Source: Oceanospirillum sp047518265
Lineage (GTDB): Bacteria > Pseudomonadota > Gammaproteobacteria > Pseudomonadales > Halomonadaceae
DNA length: 64,000 nt
Direction: 5' to 3'
NCBI GenBank assembly: GCA_047518265.1
Contig: JAKZRG010000005.1
Span: 151,002-215,001, forward strand
Shown here: positions 54,880 to 63,867 of the stretch, one piece after another
How the letters are laid out: each line of letters begins with the position of its first letter
Position numbering within the stretch: the first letter of the stretch is position 1
Notes under the pieces: generated by a model
Databases searched by the model: none
Told to the model about the DNA's origin: nothing
The model's input: only the letters and a program-made list of their open reading frames with translations
Made by a program: the position numbers and the translations under genes

Positions 54880-56208
54880 CTAGTACTGCTGACCGGGCAC
54901 CCAGGTTGTACCTGCCAGTGGTACCCGTGCCATAGCGGCAGATTCTACGGTTAATGCCACTAGATCTTCTGGTTCCAGATTTCGCAGATCATTTTTACCG
55001 CAGGCTCTGGCCAGAGTTTGCGCTTCCAGCGTCAGTACGTTGAGATAGTTGGCTAACTTACGACCCGCTTCAACAGGATCTAGGCGTTTCATCAGTTCAG
55101 GATCTTGAGTGGAGATACCGGCAGGGTCTTTACCCTCGTGATAATCATCATAGAAGCCTGCTGCAGATCCGATCTTTTTGAATTCCTCATCGTACATCGG
55201 ATGGTTACAACCCAAAGCAACCAAGGCTGCAGTTCCGATAGCTACGGCATCAGCCCCTAACGCCATGCATTTAGCGACATCCGCCCCGTTACGAATACCA
55301 CCAGAGACAATTAACTGCACCTTACGATGCATGCCCATCTCTTGCAGAGCCTGAACCGCTTGTGGAATAGCGGCCATAGTAGGAATACCCACGTGCTCAA
55401 TAAAGACATCCTGTGTCGCAGCAGTACCGCCCTGCATGCCATCGACTACAATCACATCTGCACCGGCTTTAACGGCTAGCTTCACATCATAATAAGTACG
55501 GGTTGCACCTACTTTGATATAAATCGGCACCTGCCAATCGGTGATCTCTCGCAGTTCCTGAATCTTGATAGCCAGGTCATCAGGGCCTGTCCAGTCGGGG
55601 TGACGACAAGCAGAACGCTGATCCACCCCTTTAGGCAGGGTACGCATCTGAGCCACACGGTCAGTAATCTTTTGACCCAGCAGCATACCGCCACCACCGG
55701 GCTTTGCGCCCTGACCCAGTACTACTTCAATGGCATCGGCTTTACGCAGATCATCCGGGTTCATACCGTAACGAGAGGGCAGATACTGATAGACCAGTTT
55801 TTCCGATTGGCCGCGCTCTTCTGGTGTCATACCGCCATCACCTGTGGTGGTGGATGTACCCATTAGAGAAGCCCCACGACCCAGCGCTTCTTTAGCATTA
55901 GCCGATAACGCACCAAAACTCATACCGGCAATCGTCACAGGGATATCCAATACAATGGGCTTTTTAGCAAAGCGAGTACCCAGTGTCACCGAGGTATTAC
56001 AGGTTTCCCGATACCCCTCTAGCGGGTAGCGGGACATACTAGCACCCAAAAATAATAGGTCATCAAAGTGCGGTAATTTACGCTTGGCACCAAAACCACG
56101 GATATCATAGATACCGGTTTCAGCGGCACGGCGAATTTCTGTCATGGTGGTGCGATCAAAGGTTGCTGATTCCCGCAGACCATCTTTTACGTTGATATCG
56201 TTACTCAT
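54880..56208 (-). CDS. FMN-binding glutamate-synthase-like subunit (GlxD/MgsC)
   Basis: 442 residues matching the central FMN domain of glutamate synthase: AGMSFGALSANAKEALG, GQGAKPGGGGMLLG and DGMQGGTAATQ with the catalytic-channel features. With the two genes upstream on the same strand it rebuilds a glutamate-synthase alpha chain split in three. In methylotrophs this trio (MgsABC) makes N-methylglutamate from methylamine and glutamate; in rhizobia it is glxBCD. I see no three-Cys iron-sulfur motif. Confidence 0.88.
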   Translation of the reverse strand: MSNDINVKDGLRESATFDRTTMTEIRRAAETGIYDIRGFGAKRKLPHFDDLLFLGASMSRYPLEGYRETCNTSVTLGTRFAKKPIVLDIPVTIAGMSFGALSANAKEALGRGASLMGTSTTTGDGGMTPEERGQSEKLVYQYLPSRYGMNPDDLRKADAIEVVLGQGAKPGGGGMLLGQKITDRVAQMRTLPKGVDQRSACRHPDWTGPDDLAIKIQELREITDWQVPIYIKVGATRTYYDVKLAVKAGADVIVVDGMQGGTAATQDVFIEHVGIPTMAAIPQAVQALQEMGMHRKVQLIVSGGIRNGADVAKCMALGADAVAIGTAALVALGCNHPMYDEEFKKIGSAAGFYDDYHEGKDPAGISTQDPELMKRLDPVEAGRKLANYLNVLTLEAQTLARACGKNDLRNLEPEDLVALTVESAAMARVPLAGTTWVPGQQY

Positions 56209-56235
56209 TATTCTGTCCTCGAAGATTCAGCAGCA

Positions 56236-56919
56236 TTAGTACGCAGAGGCGTTGTCGACTTTAAAGTTGTAGAGCTGACGTGCAGAGCCATAACGTTTAA
56301 AAGCGGTAGGATCTTCATCCACACCGGCACGATTTAAGAGTTCGGTCAGCTCAGTGATATGTTCGTCGCGCATCTCTTTTTCCGTGCAATCAGCTCCTAG
56401 GGACTGAACACTGCCTTTCACATAGATATGTACTTCATATAGAGAGTCGCCTAGAGCATCACCGGCATCACCACAGACTACTAAATTGCCCGCTTGCCCC
56501 ATAAAACAGCTCATATGGCCGACGTTACCTTTAACGACGATATCCACACCCTTCATGGAGATACCGCAACGTGCACCTGCATTTCCTTCAATCACCAGCA
56601 AGCCACCGTGGGCGGTTGCTCCGGCTGCTTGAGAGGCATCGCCTTTCACTCGTACCGTGCCAGACATCATATTTTCTGCCACACCCTGACCGGCGTTGCC
56701 GTGTACCGTGATATGGGCTTTTTTATTCATACCGGCGCAGAAATAACCCGCATGACCTTCAATATCTACAGACAGGTTCTGATCCAGTCCCGCAGCAATA
56801 TTGTGTTGTCCCTTGGGCGCTTGTACCAACCATTCACGCTCTGTGCACTCAGTCACTTGATCGTGCAGTGCTTGGTTTAGATCACGTACGCTAGCATCTT
56901 GTAGATTAATCGTTTTCAT
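56236..56919 (-). CDS. GXGXG-domain glutamate-synthase-like subunit (GlxC/MgsB)
   Basis: 227 residues from ATG 56919 (GAGGACA upstream; the longer frame overlaps the upstream gene). Repeating beta-helix pattern of the GltB C-terminal domain: GHAGYFCAGMN, GNAGQGVAENMMSG, GNAGARCGISMKG and GDAGDALGDSLYE. It links the amidotransferase and FMN parts. Twenty-seven bases separate it from glxD. Confidence 0.87.
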   Translation of the reverse strand: MKTINLQDASVRDLNQALHDQVTECTEREWLVQAPKGQHNIAAGLDQNLSVDIEGHAGYFCAGMNKKAHITVHGNAGQGVAENMMSGTVRVKGDASQAAGATAHGGLLVIEGNAGARCGISMKGVDIVVKGNVGHMSCFMGQAGNLVVCGDAGDALGDSLYEVHIYVKGSVQSLGADCTEKEMRDEHITELTELLNRAGVDEDPTAFKRYGSARQLYNFKVDNASAY

Positions 56920-56941
56920 TGTCTTGTCCTCTCTGCAGGGC

Positions 56942-57844
56942 TTATTGCTCGCGTTCCCAAACGTAAATAGTGGCAGGCTCTGGCTCCCACACTTTGGCGT
57001 TTTCAATACCCGGTAATGTGGTCAGAGCTTGGTATTCAGAGGCCATAGCCACATAGTCTTCAGTCTCTGCCATCACCGCTGGTTTACAGGCGATAGGATC
57101 ACGCACCACTGCAAAGCCATCTCGGGTACCAATGGTAAAAGTAAAGAATCCATCCAGATCTTTAAGAGCGTTTTCCAGAGCTTCATTCAAGCTATCGCCC
57201 TGTTGTAAGCGCCAGGTCAGATAACCTGCAGCCACTTCAGAATCGTTTTCAGTTTGAAAGGTAACGCCTTGTCGTTTGAGCTCTTCCCGCAGACGGTTAT
57301 GGTTGGAGAGAGAGCCGTTATGTACTAAGCACAGATCCTGGCCTGTTGAGAAAGGATGGCTACCCTCCATGGTGACGGCGGACTCTGTGGCCATACGGGT
57401 ATGACCAATGATATGACTGCCCTGCATACCGGACAGATTAAAGGTGTCGGCAATATGTTCTGGCAGACCCACTTCTTTTAGGATTTCGATGGACTGACCG
57501 GCACTGAGTACCAGTACATCAGGGGCCACTTGTTGCAGTAGGTTTTGTACACTTTCTGCTTCTGCCTGCACCTTAAAGACTGCAACCTTACTGTTTTGGA
57601 ACCACTCTAGCTCTGTACTTAGTTCATTTTGTAAGGTGTTTGCTAGAGCTTCCCAGTTATAAGTCTCATCAGGGTGACGCAGTGTCAGCTTAGTCCCCTT
57701 CTCGCCTACTTCATCACCGTAGATTGCAAAACCTGCGCTATCTGGCCCACGATCTGTCATGGATATCAGCATTGGGGTAAACAGCTCGCCTAATTGGCTT
57801 TCTAACGCTTTATTTTTTAGGTAAAGACCTACAATTCCACACAT
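56942..57844 (-). CDS. Class II glutamine amidotransferase-like subunit (GlxB/MgsA)
   Basis: 300 residues beginning MCGIVGLY, so Cys becomes the N-terminal nucleophile after Met removal. Motifs GHTRMATES, HPFSTGQDLCLVHNGSLSNH and NDSEVAAGYL fit the glutaminase domain of glutamate synthase. Supplies or channels ammonia or methylamine to the FMN subunit. Second gene of the operon, 73 bases after the synthetase. Confidence 0.88.
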   Translation of the reverse strand: MCGIVGLYLKNKALESQLGELFTPMLISMTDRGPDSAGFAIYGDEVGEKGTKLTLRHPDETYNWEALANTLQNELSTELEWFQNSKVAVFKVQAEAESVQNLLQQVAPDVLVLSAGQSIEILKEVGLPEHIADTFNLSGMQGSHIIGHTRMATESAVTMEGSHPFSTGQDLCLVHNGSLSNHNRLREELKRQGVTFQTENDSEVAAGYLTWRLQQGDSLNEALENALKDLDGFFTFTIGTRDGFAVVRDPIACKPAVMAETEDYVAMASEYQALTTLPGIENAKVWEPEPATIYVWEREQ

Positions 57845-57917
57845 TTTATTGACCTCTTTATCTTATTCTCAGCCGACACTTGTACTTCGCTGGCGCTCAT
57901 ACTGAGCCGTCAAAGGA

Positions 57918-59249
57918 TTAGAAAAACTCGGCGTAATGTTTCAGTTCCCAATCGGAGACATGACGACTGTATTCAATCCATTCCGCACGTTTCACCTTGA
58001 TAAACTCACCAACGATCTCTTGTCCCAGACGTTCGGTCAGTACCGTATCCGCTTCCAGAGCATCTAAAGCTTCATTTAGGTTTTGTGGCAGGATCTCGAT
58101 GCCCTTCTCTTTGCGTTCGGTTTCGCTTAAGGCATAAAGATTAATGTTCTGAGGTTCACCGGGTTCCAGTTCTCGTTCGATACCATCCAAACCAGCTGCA
58201 ATCAGAGCGGCATGTACCAGATAAGGGTTACAACCGGAGTCCGGTAAGCGGAACTCCAAACGACCATAAGGAATGCGCACCATGGCGGAGCGGTTGTTAT
58301 CGCCGTAAGCGATATAAGCAGGGGCCCAGGTTGAGCCTGAAGCAGAGCCACCCACAACCAGACGCTTATAGGAGTTCACCGTAGGGGCAGCGATAGCGCA
58401 TAGGGCTTTGGCGTGCTGCAGAATACCGGCAGTAAAGTGATAGGCCATTTTGGATAGCCCCATACCGTTCACGTCACTGTCATCGTTAAATAGGTTTTTA
58501 CCGGATTCATCCGTGATAGACAGATGGAAATGCATGCCGTTGCCTGTGCGATCCGATGATGGTTTTGGCATAAAGGAACAGACCATACCCAAGTCATTGG
58601 CTATCTCACCGGCAGCCATACGGACAAAGGTAAAGCGATCCGCAGACTCTAAAGCATCACCATAGGTGTAGTTGATTTCGAACTGACCGTTAGCATCTTC
58701 GTGATCGATCTGATAAACATCAAAATCAACCTGTTGTAGCGCATCCACTAGGGTTTCTAAGAATTCGCGGGAGCGAGATAAGCCCTTATAGTCGTAACAA
58801 GGTTTTGCCAATACATCACTGCTATCAACGGGCTGTAATTGACCATCAGAGGTACGATTAAACAGAGAAAACTCAGGTTCCAAACCTGTATTCAAAGTCC
58901 AGCCCCGCTGCTCCAACAGCTTTAGCTGACGCTTTAATACCACCCGGCTGTCGTAAGGATGTGGCGCACCCTCAACATAACCATCACAGACAATACGGGC
59001 ATAACCCGGTTGCCAAGGCACTATCGATAGGGTTTTTAGATCGCCTCGGGCTAAAAAGTCTGGGCCGTGAGGTTCCATACCTAAGCCCCATACTGCAAAC
59101 CCTGCAAAGCCAGCACCTTTCTCCACAACATCCGTTAAGCAGTGGGCGGGTACAGATTTAGTTTTTGCTACTCCGTGAATATCAACAAACTGAGCCAGGA
59201 TATATTTGATCTGATTGTCACTTAGAAACTTATCTATATCAGTGGACAT
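57918..59249 (-). CDS. GlnT/GmaS-type glutamine synthetase (possible gamma-glutamylmethylamide synthetase)
   Basis: 443 residues from ATG 59249 (GGAGAGC upstream). Glutamine synthetase landmarks: GLEPEFSLF with metal Glu, GQFEINYTYGDAL, NGMHFHLS, NSYKRLVVGG and RLEFRLPD. Length and sequence fit the GlnT/GmaS branch rather than GlnA. It joins ammonia or methylamine to glutamate with ATP. Position first in an operon with GlxBCD fits the N-methylglutamate pathway, but the N-methylglutamate dehydrogenase genes (mgdABCD) are not in the window. Confidence 0.86.
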   Translation of the reverse strand: MSTDIDKFLSDNQIKYILAQFVDIHGVAKTKSVPAHCLTDVVEKGAGFAGFAVWGLGMEPHGPDFLARGDLKTLSIVPWQPGYARIVCDGYVEGAPHPYDSRVVLKRQLKLLEQRGWTLNTGLEPEFSLFNRTSDGQLQPVDSSDVLAKPCYDYKGLSRSREFLETLVDALQQVDFDVYQIDHEDANGQFEINYTYGDALESADRFTFVRMAAGEIANDLGMVCSFMPKPSSDRTGNGMHFHLSITDESGKNLFNDDSDVNGMGLSKMAYHFTAGILQHAKALCAIAAPTVNSYKRLVVGGSASGSTWAPAYIAYGDNNRSAMVRIPYGRLEFRLPDSGCNPYLVHAALIAAGLDGIERELEPGEPQNINLYALSETERKEKGIEILPQNLNEALDALEADTVLTERLGQEIVGEFIKVKRAEWIEYSRHVSDWELKHYAEFF

Positions 59250-59330
59250 CTTTTGCTCTCCGTATAGTGACCGGATACTCCGGTAAATTCTCAAATAGAA
59301 ACACTTATTTTATTCTTATCAGTTAAAATA

Positions 59331-59453
59331 CTTTCCTTCAAGGAAAGCACAGGCTGTGCCATAAAGTTTCTTTTTGGGAATATTTTATTCCTGAGGAGGC
59401 AAGTTATTGATTTCAATGAAATTGGTAAAAAAAATTTCTTTGTGGGAATATTT
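59331..59453. promoter_or_regulatory. Duplicated GGGAATATT motif and palindrome between synthetase and XRE-cupin genes
   Basis: TTTCTTTTTGGGAATATTT (59367-59385) and TTTCTTTGTGGGAATATTT (59435-59453) are 19-base direct repeats with a single difference, 68 bases apart. A third version lies before glnK at 62023. A perfect palindrome CTTTCCTT-C-AAGGAAAG is at 59331-59347. This divergent region should carry the sites of the XRE-cupin regulator or of a nitrogen regulator. Confidence 0.65.
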
Positions 59454-59533
59454 AGACGGACCTATGAATAAATCTCATAGCTCTAGAAGCGCACAAAATT
59501 AACGCACTAAGCACTAAATCGGAGCCCAGATTT

Positions 59534-60127
59534 ATGACCGAACCCAAGGGAAAAAAGTTTGACCTTGACCAGTACATTGGCATGAAGGTGAAAAAAGCCC
59601 GTCTTGATGAGGGTCTTAAACTGGTTGATGTAGCGAGAATTTCGGGTATCAGTCAGGGCATGGTCAGTAAGATTGAAAACGCACAAGTATCCACCAGTTT
59701 AGAGACCCTAGATCGCTTGTGCTCGGCCATTGGTTTATCCATGTCTAAGCTATTTAATGACTATGACAGACCGGAAGGTGGCGCCCAGTTTACCAAGTCA
59801 GGAGAGGGCTTAGAGGTGGTACGCCGTGGCACAGAAAAAGGCCATACTTATCAACTGTTAAGTTATAAAAGGGGCAGTAAAACGAACTTTGAACCCTTTA
59901 TGATCACCATGGATGATTTGTCCGAGGTGTTTCCCACTTTTTCTCACCCAGGAGAAGAGTTTGTCTATTTGATCTCTGGGAAAATGATCTACCGCCATGG
60001 TAACCACCTGTATGAAATGGAAGCCGGTGATAGCTTGGTTTTTGATGCAGAAATTCCCCATGGTCCAGAGCGCTTGATTGAAGTGCCGATACAGTTACTG
60101 TCAGTGATTAACTACGCAGATGATTGA
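59534..60127 (+). CDS. XRE-family regulator with C-terminal cupin domain
   Basis: 197 residues: helix-turn-helix (about 20-75; VDVARISGISQGMVSKIENAQVS) and a cupin domain (about 120-190; GEEFVYLISGKMIYRHGNH, AGDSLVFDAEIPHGPERL). This layout is shared with PuuR-like regulators of amine and amino acid metabolism. It is divergent from the synthetase operon, which it most likely controls. Confidence 0.9.
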   Translation: MTEPKGKKFDLDQYIGMKVKKARLDEGLKLVDVARISGISQGMVSKIENAQVSTSLETLDRLCSAIGLSMSKLFNDYDRPEGGAQFTKSGEGLEVVRRGTEKGHTYQLLSYKRGSKTNFEPFMITMDDLSEVFPTFSHPGEEFVYLISGKMIYRHGNHLYEMEAGDSLVFDAEIPHGPERLIEVPIQLLSVINYADD

Positions 60128-60195
60128 TGGTTGAGAGCCTGAAATAACGGAATACTGAGATATTAATGCATAAAGATCGTAAACATAATAATAAA

Positions 60196-60350
60196 GCCTA
60201 GGACTTGAATCGGTACCTGTAACAGAGGGGGCTTCCTCTATTACCCTGGCACCTTTTCAAGCCCTAGAGCCGTGAACACTAAGAGGCTCTCGTATCCAAA
60301 GTGATAAACCGCTCAATGTTCATCACTTTGATGGAACTAATAGCGAGAGC
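60196..60350. terminator. Nested inverted repeats between convergent genes
   Basis: Two structures: an imperfect hairpin with arms about 60196-60226 and 60236-60270 (ACTTGAA ... TTTCAAGC), and a second with outer GCTCTCG/CGAGAGC and inner CAAAGTGAT/ATCACTTTG (60286-60350). They sit between the XRE-cupin gene and amtB and probably end both transcripts. Confidence 0.5.
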
Positions 60351-60371
60351 TTCCAATATGTCTAAATAGGC

Positions 60372-61622
60372 TTACTCCTTGGTAAATTCCGGGTAAGCAT
60401 TCATACCGCATTCGTAAACGTCCATGCCTTCCAGTTCTTCTTCCTCGCTGACACGTATTCCCATGGTGGCTTTTATAATCAACAGCACCACAAAAGAGGC
60501 ACCAAACATCCAAGCAAAGACAACGGCGGTGCCAATAAGCTGGTTCATAAAGGTCGCATCAGGGTTACTAAACAATACGGCGAAGATGCCCCAGATACCG
60601 GCAGAACCATGTACAGATATAGCTCCGACAGGATCATCCAGTTGCAGTTTGTCCAACAGAAGCACGGATGCGACAACGACGATACCGCCGACCGCTCCAA
60701 TAAAGGTTGCCAGTCCTGCGGAAGGGGCTAGAGGTTCTGCGGTAATCGCTACTAAACCTGCTAATGCGCCGTTAATGGTCATGGTTAAATCGGTTTTACC
60801 AAACAGATAACGGGCAAACAGCGCGGCAACCACCATGCCACCTGCAGCAGCGGCATTGGTATTAACAAAGATTTTGGCGACGGCATTGGCCTCTTCAATA
60901 TTGGCAATCTTTAATTCAGAACCACCATTAAAGCCAAACCATCCCATCCACAGGATAAACATACCTAATGTGGCCATAGGTAAGTTGGCTCCTGGAATCG
61001 CAAGCGCCTGACCTTTAGAACCATACTTATCTTTACGAGGGCCAACCAAAATTACCGCGGCTAATGCGGCGGCGGCGCCGGCCATATGCACCACTACGGA
61101 ACCGGCAAAATCTTGGAAACCCATCTGATCCAGGAAGCCACCGCCCCATTTCCAATAACCTTCAACGGGATAGATAACTGCGACCATAACAACGGCAAAG
61201 ATCAGAAAAGGCCATAAGCGCATACGTTCGGCAACAGCACCAGAGACAATGGACATGGTGGCTGCGGCAAATACCGCTTGGAAAATAAAGTCGGCCATCC
61301 CCGAGTAATAAGGGGCTCCTTCACCACCGGCTAAAACAGCTTCTTTGGTATTGTCTGCACCTAATAGAAAATCCAAACCGGGGATCACCGAGCTGATCGG
61401 ATCAGCAGGGTACATCACGTTATAACCTACCGCCAAATACACAATACAGGCGATGCCGTATAACAAGGCATTTTTATTCAGAATCTCTACAGTATTTTTC
61501 GAGCGCACCAAGCCCGCTTCTAGCATGGCAAAACCTGCAGCCATCCACATGACCAATGCGGTACACATCAGAAAATAAAAGGTGTCTAGGGCGTAAGCCA
61601 GTTCTAACGAAAAACTATCCAT
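60372..61622 (-). CDS. amtB: Ammonium transporter AmtB
   Basis: 416 residues, about 11 membrane helices. Conserved elements: the channel Asp and His region FQDFAGSVVVHMAGAAAALAA, WMGWFGFNGGSEL, and the second His region DDPVGAISVHGSAGIWG. Imports ammonium and is blocked by GlnK. ATG 61622 has AGGAGTGAAG upstream and lies 10 bases after the glnK stop; the longer frame overlaps glnK. Confidence 0.95.
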   Translation of the reverse strand: MDSFSLELAYALDTFYFLMCTALVMWMAAGFAMLEAGLVRSKNTVEILNKNALLYGIACIVYLAVGYNVMYPADPISSVIPGLDFLLGADNTKEAVLAGGEGAPYYSGMADFIFQAVFAAATMSIVSGAVAERMRLWPFLIFAVVMVAVIYPVEGYWKWGGGFLDQMGFQDFAGSVVVHMAGAAAALAAVILVGPRKDKYGSKGQALAIPGANLPMATLGMFILWMGWFGFNGGSELKIANIEEANAVAKIFVNTNAAAAGGMVVAALFARYLFGKTDLTMTINGALAGLVAITAEPLAPSAGLATFIGAVGGIVVVASVLLLDKLQLDDPVGAISVHGSAGIWGIFAVLFSNPDATFMNQLIGTAVVFAWMFGASFVVLLIIKATMGIRVSEEEELEGMDVYECGMNAYPEFTKE

Positions 61623-61632
61623 TTCTTCACTC

Positions 61633-61971
61633 CTACAATGCATCAATACCGGATTCACCGGTTCTTAAACGAATGGCTTGTTCCAAATCCACCACAAATA
61701 TTTTCCCATCTCCTACCTTGTTCGAGCCTGCGGAGGAAATGATGGCGTCGATAACTTGGTTGAGATCATCTGCTGCAATGGCCACTTCGAGCTTCAGTTT
61801 TGGTTGAAACTCGACCTTATATTCAGCACCTCGGTATAGCTCCGTATGGCCCATTTGTCGGCCATAGCCTTTTACCTCTGTCACAGTGAGACCTTTAATA
61901 CCGACCTCCTGTAATGAGGCTCTAACGCTCTCAAGTTTGTAAGGCTTGATGACTGCGGTTAACAGCTTCAT
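61633..61971 (-). CDS. glnK: PII signal protein GlnK
   Basis: 112 residues, the standard PII length. The T-loop holds Tyr51 (HTELYRGAEY), the uridylylation site, and C-terminal GDGKIFVVDLEQAIRLRTGESG is typical. Binds ATP, ADP and 2-oxoglutarate and regulates AmtB. First gene of the glnK-amtB operon. Confidence 0.95.
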   Translation of the reverse strand: MKLLTAVIKPYKLESVRASLQEVGIKGLTVTEVKGYGRQMGHTELYRGAEYKVEFQPKLKLEVAIAADDLNQVIDAIISSAGSNKVGDGKIFVVDLEQAIRLRTGESGIDAL

Positions 61972-62022
61972 ACCTAAATCCCCTGTTCTAATAAATTATT
62001 AAATGACCTATAGGAATATAAT

Positions 62023-62041
62023 TTTCATTAAGGGAATATTC
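62023..62041. promoter_or_regulatory. GGGAATATT motif before glnK
   Basis: TTTCATTAAGGGAATATTC matches the paired motif at 59367 and 59435 (TTTC, five bases, GGGAATATT). It is 52 bases upstream of the glnK start. The site also overlaps a short palindrome GAATAT-TCG-ATATTC. The rest of the 400-base gap to the aminotransferase shows no gene. Confidence 0.55.
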
Positions 62042-62383
62042 GATATTCGTGCCAATAAAATAAAAATCTTATATTTCAAATAATTAGAGTTTCTTTGCTC
62101 TTTTGGAATAAGAAAAATGCACAGAAAAGAGTCACCAATAGATGGAGGGCATGATCTTAGTGCGGGGGAAAGAACAGCGGCGTAAGGAGAGAAATAGTGG
62201 AAGGGAGTACGCAGGTTTTTTGGGCGTATGAGCAATGATAAATATGAGTGGTATCAAAAAATGCTTGGTGCTGGGTCTAAGGGAAATAGCGGGGATCATT
62301 AAACTCAGTATTAACAGATAAATACCAACCCAAAAGATGTTGGTGTTTCTTGAATGCTAAATCGATATAACTGGGTATTTCTT

Positions 62384-63763
62384 ATGAGCAACGTTGTCGA
62401 TAAAAATAATAATGCTGCAGTGGTTGAAATGGATCGCCAACATGTTTGGCACCATCTGGTTCCCCATAAGCCGTTTGAAACAAATGATCCTATGGTGATC
62501 GTGAAAGGTGAAGGTGTTCGAGTATGGGATGCTAAGGGCAATGAGTACCTAGACGCTGTATCCGGTGCCGTATGGACGGTGAATGTGGGTTATGGCCGTA
62601 CTGAAATTGCTGATGCGGTACGTGATCAGTTGGTCACCATGAACTACTTTGCTCAAACCGCAGGTAATGTGCCTGGAGCACAGTTTGCTAAGCAACTGAT
62701 CGATAAAATGCCGGGCATGAGCCGAGTTTATTATTCTAATTCAGGTTCTGAAGCCAACGAAAAAGCGTTTAAGATTGTTCGTCAAATTGCCCATAAGAAA
62801 TACGGCGGTAAGAAAACAAAAGTGCTGTACCGTGAGCGTGACTACCATGGTACGACTATCGCAACGCTGAGTGCTACAGGTCAGGCGGAACGCCGTGAAC
62901 AATACGGCCCGTTTGTACCGGGTTTTGTCGAAGTCCCTCATTGCTGTGAATACCGAGCTCAGGAAGGCGCTGATCTGGAAAACTACGGTGTTTGGGCCGC
63001 AGATCAGATTGAAAAAGTGATACTAGAAGAAGGCCCTGAAACCGTTGGTGCCTTGTGTCTAGAGCCTATCACCGCAGGTGGTGGCATTATCGAAGCGCCG
63101 GAAGGTTACTGGCCCCGTGTGCAGGAAATCTGCAAAAAATATGATGTATTGCTGCATATCGATGAAGTGGTCTGTGGTCTAGGTCGAACCGGTAAATGGT
63201 TTGGCTATCAACACTACAATATTCAGCCGGATATCGTCACGATGGCGAAGGGTGTGGCGTCTGGTTATGCGGCAATCTCCTGCACCGTTACTACTGAAGA
63301 AGTGTTTGAAGCCTTTAAAGATGATGATGCACGAATGGGTTATTTCCGTGATATCTCGACCTTTGGTGGTTGTACTGCAGGCCCTGCGGCAGCACTGGTG
63401 AATATGCAGATTATCGAAAATGAAAATCTGCTGGAAAACGTCACTCATCAAGGTGAATACCTAAAAGCACGTCTTAACGAGCTAAAAGATAGATACGACA
63501 TGATTGGTGACGTTAGAGGTAAAGGCCTGTTTGCCGGTTTTGAGTTGGTAAAAGATCGCAGCACAAAAGAACCTGTGGATGAGATTGTGCCTATGGCTAT
63601 TGCCGCGCACTGTATGAAAAACGGTGTGATTATTGGTCGTACCAACCGCTCTTTTGCCACTTTAAATAACAATATCTGTCTGAGTCCTCCATTGATCTCT
63701 ACTCAGTCGGATATTGATGAAATCATTCAGGCTCTGGATAACGCCTTGAGCGATATCGCCTGA
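62384..63763 (+). CDS. tpa: Class III aminotransferase, probably taurine:pyruvate aminotransferase
   Basis: 459 residues. PLP-enzyme landmarks: SNSGSEANEKAFK, RDYHGTTIATLSATGQ, HIDEVVCGLGRTGKWFGYQ and MAKGVASGYAAI with the PLP Lys. The N-terminus HVWHHLVPHKPFETNDP and VPHCCEYR match my memory of taurine:pyruvate aminotransferases (EC 2.6.1.77), which turn taurine into sulfoacetaldehyde. Other omega-aminotransferases remain possible, as xsc and taurine transport genes are not in view. ATG 62384 or 62354. Confidence 0.82.
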   Translation: MSNVVDKNNNAAVVEMDRQHVWHHLVPHKPFETNDPMVIVKGEGVRVWDAKGNEYLDAVSGAVWTVNVGYGRTEIADAVRDQLVTMNYFAQTAGNVPGAQFAKQLIDKMPGMSRVYYSNSGSEANEKAFKIVRQIAHKKYGGKKTKVLYRERDYHGTTIATLSATGQAERREQYGPFVPGFVEVPHCCEYRAQEGADLENYGVWAADQIEKVILEEGPETVGALCLEPITAGGGIIEAPEGYWPRVQEICKKYDVLLHIDEVVCGLGRTGKWFGYQHYNIQPDIVTMAKGVASGYAAISCTVTTEEVFEAFKDDDARMGYFRDISTFGGCTAGPAAALVNMQIIENENLLENVTHQGEYLKARLNELKDRYDMIGDVRGKGLFAGFELVKDRSTKEPVDEIVPMAIAAHCMKNGVIIGRTNRSFATLNNNICLSPPLISTQSDIDEIIQALDNALSDIA

Positions 63764-63797
63764 TTGAGAATCTAGCTTCCCTACTCTTTAGCTTGGC

Positions 63798-63867
63798 AAA
63801 TGGTTATAAGTTGTGTGCATAACCATTTGTGCTTCCCTTGGCAGAACCCCTCAGTTCTGCCTTTTTT
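63798..63867 (+). terminator. Double terminator after the aminotransferase gene
   Basis: First hairpin AAATGGTTAT / ATAACCATTT (63798-63828), then GGCAGAAC-CCCTCA-GTTCTGCC followed by TTTTTT (63840-63867). The gene is thus transcribed alone. Confidence 0.88.

Noticed and set aside
60372..61658. Longer AmtB starting at 61658
   Set aside because: It would overlap glnK; ATG 61622 has a good ribosome site and the normal N-terminus.
62000..62060. Sigma-54 promoter before glnK
   Set aside because: TGGCAC is present on the minus strand (62054-62049) but the GC of the -12 element at the required spacing is not (GA instead).
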